This document shows, piece after piece, positions 57,734 to 64,000 of a stretch of 64,000 nt of DNA. The number at the start of each line of letters is the position of its first letter. Position 1 is the first letter of the stretch. A model generated the notes under the pieces. It saw nothing but the letters and a program-made list of their open reading frames with translations. It made no database searches and was not told where the DNA came from. The stretch comes from Dichotomocladium elegans (taxonomy: Eukaryota > Mucoromycota > Mucoromycetes > Mucorales > Lichtheimiaceae): the NCBI GenBank assembly GCA_025716815.1, contig JAIXMN010000007.1, forward strand, positions 203,501 to 267,500, written 5' to 3'. A program made the position numbers and the translations under genes.

Positions 57734-60700
57734 ATGGCTGTAACCACCCCACAACAACAACATCAGCAGCAACAACCACCGCAACAGCCTCAACAGCCTC
57801 AACAGCCTCAACAACCTACAACAGCAGCTCAAAAATTAGCAGCCATCAATGAGCAGACATGGCTGTCAATGGGTAAGTCTCTGTTGATGCCAATGCGGAA
57901 CATCCCCTTACATCTTCCATCTAATCATCTCCTGGACACATCTATACTTTTTCTCTTTTCAAATAAATTAGGCAGCTTAGCAGAGCTAATGACAGACTAT
58001 GACAAGGCTACCAGCTGCTACGAGTCTGCATTGCGACATAACCCTTACTCGGTACCTGCCTTGACGCAGATCGCGTCGTTATGTCGGGGACGTGAACAGT
58101 TTGCCAGGGTAATTAATTTTTATGTCGTTTCCTTTGTCGTGTCTGACGAGTATTTTATCTTAGGCTGTAGAGTACTTCAAACGAATTTTGGCGATCCAAG
58201 AAAATAATGGCGAGACGTGGGCGGCTTTGGGCCATTGTCATTTAATGATGGATAACCTGCAAGACGCGTATCAGGCGTATCAACAGGCCCTCTACCACCT
58301 TTCCAATCCTAAGGTAAAACTACGCGTATCTTTACCTATATTCTTTGCAGTTATTAAGTCTTCTCTTCGCATAGGATCCTAAACTTTGGTACGGCATTGG
58401 TATTTTGTACGACCGCTACGGATCATTGGAACATGCCGAAGAAGCATTTTCGGCAGTGATGAAGATGGATCCAAAGTTTGAAAAAGCCAATGAAATATAC
58501 TTTCGCCTGGGCATCATCTATAAACAGCAACAAAAGTTCGATCTATCCCTTCAGGTAGAGACAGCATTTTTCTTTGATCGATTTCTACAATGCTCAAATC
58601 TCCCCTCTATACTAGTGCTTCCGTTACATCCTTCATACACCTCCTCGACCCTTGAACGAGTCCGATATTTGGTTCCAAACAGGTCATGTTTATGAACAAC
58701 AAAAGGAGGTACGCGCAACAAAGGCGGCCAGGCAGATGCGTGCAATGCTGTGCAGTATTCACATATATTTGTTTACAATCTAGTATGAACTTGCAAAGGA
58801 GGCTTACGAGCGTGTGCTGGCCGAAAATCCTGACCATGCCAAGGTGCTCCAGCAGCTTGGTTGGCTTTATCACCAGCAGAACACATCCTTCTGTAATCAG
58901 ACTCTCGCAATCCAATATTTGACCCGCTCGCTGAAATCAGACAGTAACGATGCTCAGTCATGGTACTTGCTTGGACGATGCTACATGGCTGAGCAAAATT
59001 ACAACAAGGCCTACGAGGCTTATCAGCAAGCTGTATATCGCGATGCTCGCAACCCGACATTCTGGTGCTCAATTGGTGTGCTCTACTATCAAATTAATCA
59101 GGTGAGCGCACATGAGGATGGTATCACACGGCATAGCGATAACCGATCGTGTCTACTAGTACCGTGACGCTTTGGATGCTTACAGCCGTGCCATCCGTCT
59201 CAACCCTTACATTAGTGAGGTGTGGTACGACCTGGGTACCTTGTACGAGTCATGCAACAACCAAGTGCAAGATGCCTTGGACGCTTACCAGCGGGCCGCA
59301 GAGCTCGATCCCTCAAATCCTCATATTAAGCAACGACTTGAGCTCTTGCGCAAGTCGCAATCGGTACAGTCGTCCCAGGGGTATGTGAAGATACTTGTGA
59401 AAATGATGTGTGGCCGAACGATTTTGTCTCAAACCGAGTTTCATTCAGCGTTGGCAGTGCTCCTGCCCCACGCGACGTCAGTAACCCTAATCAGTATCAA
59501 AATAACCCTGGCGCTCAGCCGTTAAATGGTGGTCCCTACAACCAGGTACTCGTCTCTTTCTGTTCCCACCTCCCATACCCCAAGATTATTGATGATCTCC
59601 GTGTTAGGCACCTGGCCCGGCTCTATCAAGCATGTCAGCGGCATATGGCAGCGGCGGTGCTGTTCCTCGTCAAGGCGAAGAGCGCGCTACGACGCCCATG
59701 CTTCCTGCTGTAAGAGATATTGATGCAGACTGAGGATGGTGGCGGAATTATTGGTAAATAACATACAAATCGTATTCTTGTTATAGAATACACCAGAAAA
59801 TGGTCGTGACCTTCCAGCACTTTCCAATCAGAACGACCGTGCTCCCTCGGGATCACAGCACCAACCGTACCCTACCTCCATGTCGCGCGAAGATGTGCAC
59901 ATACCTGGTATTGGCGGCGGACAGGCGCCTGCGCCATCGGACCGATCTCAAATGAATCCTATTGTGGCTGACGAACCCAAGCAGCGCGTTCGCCAGACAC
60001 CCCCTCCGCAGTCCCAGGCACAGGTTCCACCGCCAGCAGGCGCAGCAGACCACAGCCGCCACCATTCCCCTTATATGAAAGCCGAAGAGAATAATGGTCG
60101 CGGACCCCTCCAGCCTCGCGCATGGCCACCGACCACGCACCATAACTCAGAATCGCCACGCAGCGCTCACGCGGCTAGTTATGGTCGGGACGAGCAACAG
60201 CATCATCATCGCTCACCAGCGGCACGCGAGTCACCTATGGATATGCGAGTGGCGCATCAACAGCGAGGTGAACATTCGTCCCCGTATGGCCGAAGAGAAT
60301 ACTCAGAGTCTGATCAGCGCACGCCCGTGATGAAGCAAGAGCAGGATGAAATCACACGGTCACCGCGTGGATACCACCATGAACAACACCAACGACAATC
60401 ATCGCCGCCACAACAGCCGCAACAACCGTCCATGGATAAGCCATCCGTGCCCCCACCATCCCATGCACCTGCGCCTCCCCCACCATCTGAGGATCATCTT
60501 CGCCGCCACCCACACCATGCCGTACCACTGCCGGGTCCTCAACCAATGGATACCTCTCGTGACGACCAGCACTCTCCGCAGCATCAGCATCAGCATCAGC
60601 AACAGCATCAGCGACACCCGACGTCTCCTGTTCCTCCTGCTTCGGCTGCGCCTAGCAAGCTGACAATGGAAGAAAGAGAGAAGGAACGATCTGTTCCTCC

Positions 60701-61205
60701 GCAGCAACACGCTTCAGCTCCGGCTCCTTCAGCGCGATCAGCAGTGGATGAGGACTATGATGAAAACGCTGCAAGCGCCCTGTTGAGCATGGGCAACTAT
60801 AAGGGGGAGGGACAGAAACGGACATACCCCTCTGAGACACCCGATCCTCAGGAAACGCATATCAAACGAGCACGGTCGGGTGAAGATGACCAGCAACAGC
60901 AGGCTGAGAATAACGTGGAACGCGATCACAACGTCTCTGCTGTAACCGCTCCTGCTCAACAACAACAACAACAGCAACAGCAGCAGCAACAGCAGCAGCA
61001 GCAGCAGCAACAGCAACAAAGCGCCACTGCTGCTTCCGCGACATCTGCATCTGCATCTCCTCAAACATCACCTGCATTGTCGACGTCAGATACAAAGGAG
61101 AAGGAGACGTCACAGCAGCAGCATATCGCAGCAGCGGAAGCAGCCGTGGATGACACAAAAGAAGAAGGCGAAGTAACAGATAAGACCCCAAGCCCTACTG
61201 CATAG
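57734..61205 (+). CDS. CYC8: CYC8/SSN6-type TPR general transcriptional corepressor
   Basis: Ten exons (57734-57872, 57972-58108, 58164-58313, 58375-58554, 58616-58708, 58784-59101, 59160-59380, 59449-59545, 59608-59709, 59787-61205) give 951 aa, close to yeast Cyc8. With TUP1 it represses many genes through DNA-bound repressors. After a Gln/Pro-rich start (MAVTTPQQQHQQ), tandem tetratricopeptide repeats run from about residue 40 to 450, for example YDKATSCYESALRHNPYSVP, ETWAALGHCHLMMDNLQDAY, SWYLLGRCYMAEQNYNKAYE and EVWYDLGTLYESCNNQVQDA. The remaining 500 residues are a disordered Pro/Gln/His/Ser-rich tail with 21 consecutive Gln (60957-61019) before an acidic end (DDTKEEGEVTDKTPSPTA). All junctions keep frame. 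Confidence 0.95.
60957..61019. repeat. CAG/CAA tract coding for 21 Gln
   Basis: In-frame mixed CAA/CAG codons in the CYC8 tail. The interruption pattern differs from the perilipin tract, and the mixed codons make slippage less likely. Confidence 0.9.
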
Positions 61206-61444
61206 CCGAAAAAGAATAACAAAAAAAACTTAATAAACAAAAATGAAAGGGTAGATGCTGTGAACGTGGCTTTCTTTCTCTTTTTTTTTTAAGGTGAATG
61301 GTGGGAGACCTGGGAAGCAATATTACAATGTGGTTTTGTTGTTGTTTGTCAGATACATACGAAGATGTAAGAAAAAGAAAAAAGTGGGGATGGGGAAGAT
61401 GAGCTAGGCGCGCTCTCGCGGATGACCATTGTATGTATACAGTT

Positions 61445-61513
61445 TGTGTATGCGTGTGCGTGCGTGCGTGCGTGCGTACGTGTGTGTGTGTGTGTGTGTG
61501 TGTGCGTGCGTGT
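61445..61513. repeat. GT/GC-rich microsatellite between CYC8 and MVP1
   Basis: Compound GTGC/GT run in the gap between the converging 3' ends of CYC8 and MVP1. Bases 61206-61526 contain no gene. Confidence 0.9.
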
Positions 61514-61526
61514 TCCAATCCATTAT

Positions 61527-63981
61527 TCAGACAAACTCGTCAGGATTGATGGGCATCTCGATGGCAAGTGTGTGCAGAGCCTTCCAATTGTCGCCGAGAT
61601 GCCTTGAAAACTGGAATTGCTCCTGGACGTACTTTTGGTACATATGAGAAACAAATGCCTGGTGCTTGTGAATATAGGAAAGTTCAGACGTGACGCAGTA
61701 ACGAATATGCATCGCTCGTTCCTGCTTTCCCCCCACCCCGCGCAAAACCCACATCATGTAAAAAACATGCACGCTCCATCGTCAGTGTACGGTGTCCAAA
61801 AAAAAAAAAACCTTCTCCCCTCCGGATTTATTACCGATGCGGACGCTGTTGTCGTGGCAACCCCATCATGCTGGTCTTCCAAACCCTCGTCCGGATTGCT
61901 GTCCTTGACACTGTTTCTTTTCACGGGCTGTGGCTCTGTTTGGGTAGGTAACAGCTTTTCCTTCCGCTCCAGCATATCCTGCGAGTTATCAAAGAAAGTT
62001 CAATCTCCCACACATTCATCTCAAATTCACATCCATGCATACTTTGAAGGAAAGATAGAGTTCCCGATGCTGCTTTAAACGTTCAACAATGCCATCCGCC
62101 AAGGCCTGGGCCTGATTGTCCAGGATGCCGCCGGCATGTTGAATATATTTTGCTACTGACTCGTAGCCTTGTACCATCATTGGACATGACTGGCATTCGG
62201 GGATGTAGCATGGCTGCTCTAACTCGCTCATGGACCTATATATTATATACATATATATGTTCCAGAGAGTTATTTGAATGCGTAAGTATATATATTAGAT
62301 CACCCTTACTTGAGCGCATTACTGTATTGAACAAACTCCTTGTTCTGGGCATGGTAGAGCTCGATCTGGCGTTCAAGGATGCTGCAGAGGCTGGTATAAT
62401 GATCAATCAATGCAGGTAGTCTCTTCCTGATTATGTCGATACGCATATCCAGATCTCGGGGTATACTGCAGCACAAGGCCTGATCACGGACAAATTCTTC
62501 TTGGCCCAAGTGGGATAGTGAGTTGGCGCGTCGCCATGGCCCAAATTCTTCGTGAGTCAAAAACTGCTCCACAACATCGTCACGTTTCAAAGTCGGGTGT
62601 TGGACGATGGCATTGATAAAGCGCTTTAGACCACGTTGGCGTAACTTCATAAATGTCTCGTCCTTGCCGCTCATCTTCTTGGGCGGTAGGTGCGGTACCA
62701 TCCGCAGCGGATACCGTCGCAGCAGCACCTCCCACAGCCAGTAGAAATCGCTGTAGCGCCGAACAACTCGCACTTGTCGCAATCTGCTTGCTACTTCATA
62801 GTTGACATGCTTAAAAAAGATGAATCCCTCGCGCTCTGGCCATTCCGTCACCTCGACCGCATCCAATTCTAGGAACCATTCCTTTACTCCGGCAAGGGTC
62901 GGGGTTGTATGGTGATGATGATGATGGTGGTGAGGAGATTCGTCGTCATTGTCCGATGAGGAGGATGAAAGTGAATGAAGGTCATTTAGATGTGATGAAG
63001 GTGGTATCGTACGTTGTATCGCTGTCCCTTGAGATTTTTTATCTGCTTTCCCGTTGCCATCTGCAGATGTCACCATGGCGCCGTTAGGATTGTCGGGCAT
63101 TGCCCACGGGTCGTCGACGGGCTTAGGTGGGGGTGGTATATGGTGCTTGTTGCTGATGGGCAGAGCCCGTTTGATATCGAGCTGATCCAGGTTTAGAAGC
63201 ACTGGACTGGGTAAATCTATGATTCCAAACGGTTAATTAATGCACGTGTTTTCTGCTTTTCGGGCTCCGACAGACCATTGCGATGCAGATACACATTCTG
63301 CAGCGAGACCTCTGGCGATTTGAAACGGGTTTGTCAGTCAGGCGTGCAGGAGAACAACGGTTGCTCTTACCCATATTCTTCTGAGCGCAGGCCATGAGCG
63401 CAGTGGCCGTATTGAACTCATTGTGGGTCACATACATGGCCCCGGGAGGCACTACCATGTTTTGGATCTTCATAACCGCCATCAGCATATGCAAGCAAAC
63501 AATTTTGATTAGAAGCTTACCTCTTGTACCGTCCTTGCCGGAAGCTCTGCAAGTGCCATGACCTTTTCTAATGAATCCAGCGTAACCCTTTCGCCGACCG
63601 GTCGAGCACGCATGTACGCTTGATCGTAAATCTCGGGCAGCTCAATACCAACTATAATAACGCATAACCAAGTCAAAGCGAATCAGTGTCCTTCTTCAAA
63701 CGGCAAAATATCACGGCTCCTTTAATACCAAGGACACTTGCTGCTGTCACGCCGTCGCCGAGCATATCGTCGTCCACGGCTGCAGCGGCCGATGAAGGAC
63801 CAATGTCCGCCACCTCAACATGATCGCCGAATTGGCTGTCTGTGTCCCACGGATTGCCAAGTTGGATCGGCATCGACAAGGACCGGTTGATGGATGACGA
63901 GGTGCCTGTGCCAAGCAAATATCTCGAGGCATCCGGGTCAAGAAAGCCATTGCCAAGAATATCGTCGTCTTCGTTCAACAT
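61527..63981 (-). CDS. MVP1: Sorting nexin MVP1 (PX-BAR)
   Basis: Eight exons (63981-63729, 63651-63521, 63467-63371, 63311-63246, 63216-62310, 62235-62043, 61978-61835, 61721-61527) give 661 aa. MVP1 sorts cargo at endosomes and forms membrane tubules. An N-terminal acidic region precedes an EH-like segment with QNMVVPPGAMYVTHNEFNTA and ATALMACAQKNM, then LPSPVLLNLDQLDI. A histidine run (eight His) and Ser/Asp-rich linker follow. The PX domain (FIFFKHVNYEVASR, RRYSDFYWLWEVLLRRYP, KKMSGKDETFMKLRQRGLKR) is next, then the BAR-like helices (DMRIDIIRKRLPALIDHYTS). The start at 63981 (MLNEDDDILGNGF) lies 20 bases from the window end, so upstream exons cannot be ruled out. Confidence 0.92.
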
Positions 63982-64000
63982 GTTGTGTATATATATCGTA

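Overview
This window reads as a fungal nuclear genome segment. Genes are dense on both strands and are split by many short introns (about 45-190 nt, mostly GTAAGT...AG), with UTR-sized gaps. I infer an early-diverging fungus, most likely Mucoromycota. The grounds are the mix of a plasma-membrane H+-ATPase, a perilipin-type lipid-droplet protein, SEC12, MVP1 and CYC8 orthologues, and relics of Tc1-like, pogo and Helitron elements. The species cannot be named from sequence alone. All exon maps were spliced by eye. In every multi-exon gene given here the exon lengths sum to an open frame, and family motifs cross the junctions.

Layout. 1-2.6 kb holds relics: a foldback MITE, a C2H2-finger fragment and a Tc1 relic. 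3.1-4.4 kb (-) is a perilipin-like gene ending in polyglutamine. 6.8-9.8 kb (+) is a P-type H+-ATPase. 9.8-16.6 kb is gene-poor and holds a decayed Tc1 transposase (-). 16.6-18.9 kb (+) is a DHA-type MFS transporter. 19.2-24.1 kb (-) carries ribosomal protein eL42, glucose-6-phosphate dehydrogenase and a TLDc protein. 25.1-26.8 kb (+) is SEC12. 27-31.2 kb is a repeat island that includes a truncated copy of the perilipin 5' end and promoter. 31.7-33.3 kb (-) is an unrecognised coiled-coil protein. 35.1-37.1 kb (-) is 3-hydroxyisobutyryl-CoA hydrolase. 37.6-39.7 kb (-) is a HET-domain membrane protein. 40.2-46.9 kb is a transposon nest: a nearly intact pogo/Tigger element, a decayed Helitron and a Tc1 scrap. 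47.2-49.0 kb (+) is a magnesium-chelatase/MoxR-lid-like protein. 49.1-51.7 kb (-) carries PCNA and RPN8. 51.9-52.1 kb (-) is a possible Fanzor/TnpB zinc-ribbon relic. 53.0-54.5 kb (+) is a Rab2-type GTPase. 55.1-56.4 kb (-) is glutamine synthetase. 57.7-61.2 kb (+) is the CYC8/SSN6 corepressor. 61.5-64.0 kb (-) is sorting nexin MVP1.

Most genes are unrelated housekeeping functions and do not form a cluster. Loose themes are membrane traffic (SEC12, RAB2, MVP1), central metabolism (G6PD, glutamine synthetase, HIBCH), replication and proteolysis (PCNA, RPN8), and membrane transport (H+-ATPase, MFS). The most unusual content is the repeat fraction (MITE, dispersed unclassified repeat, gene-fragment duplication, pogo/Helitron nest), the HET-domain protein, the chelatase-lid protein without a P-loop, and the divergent Rab2.
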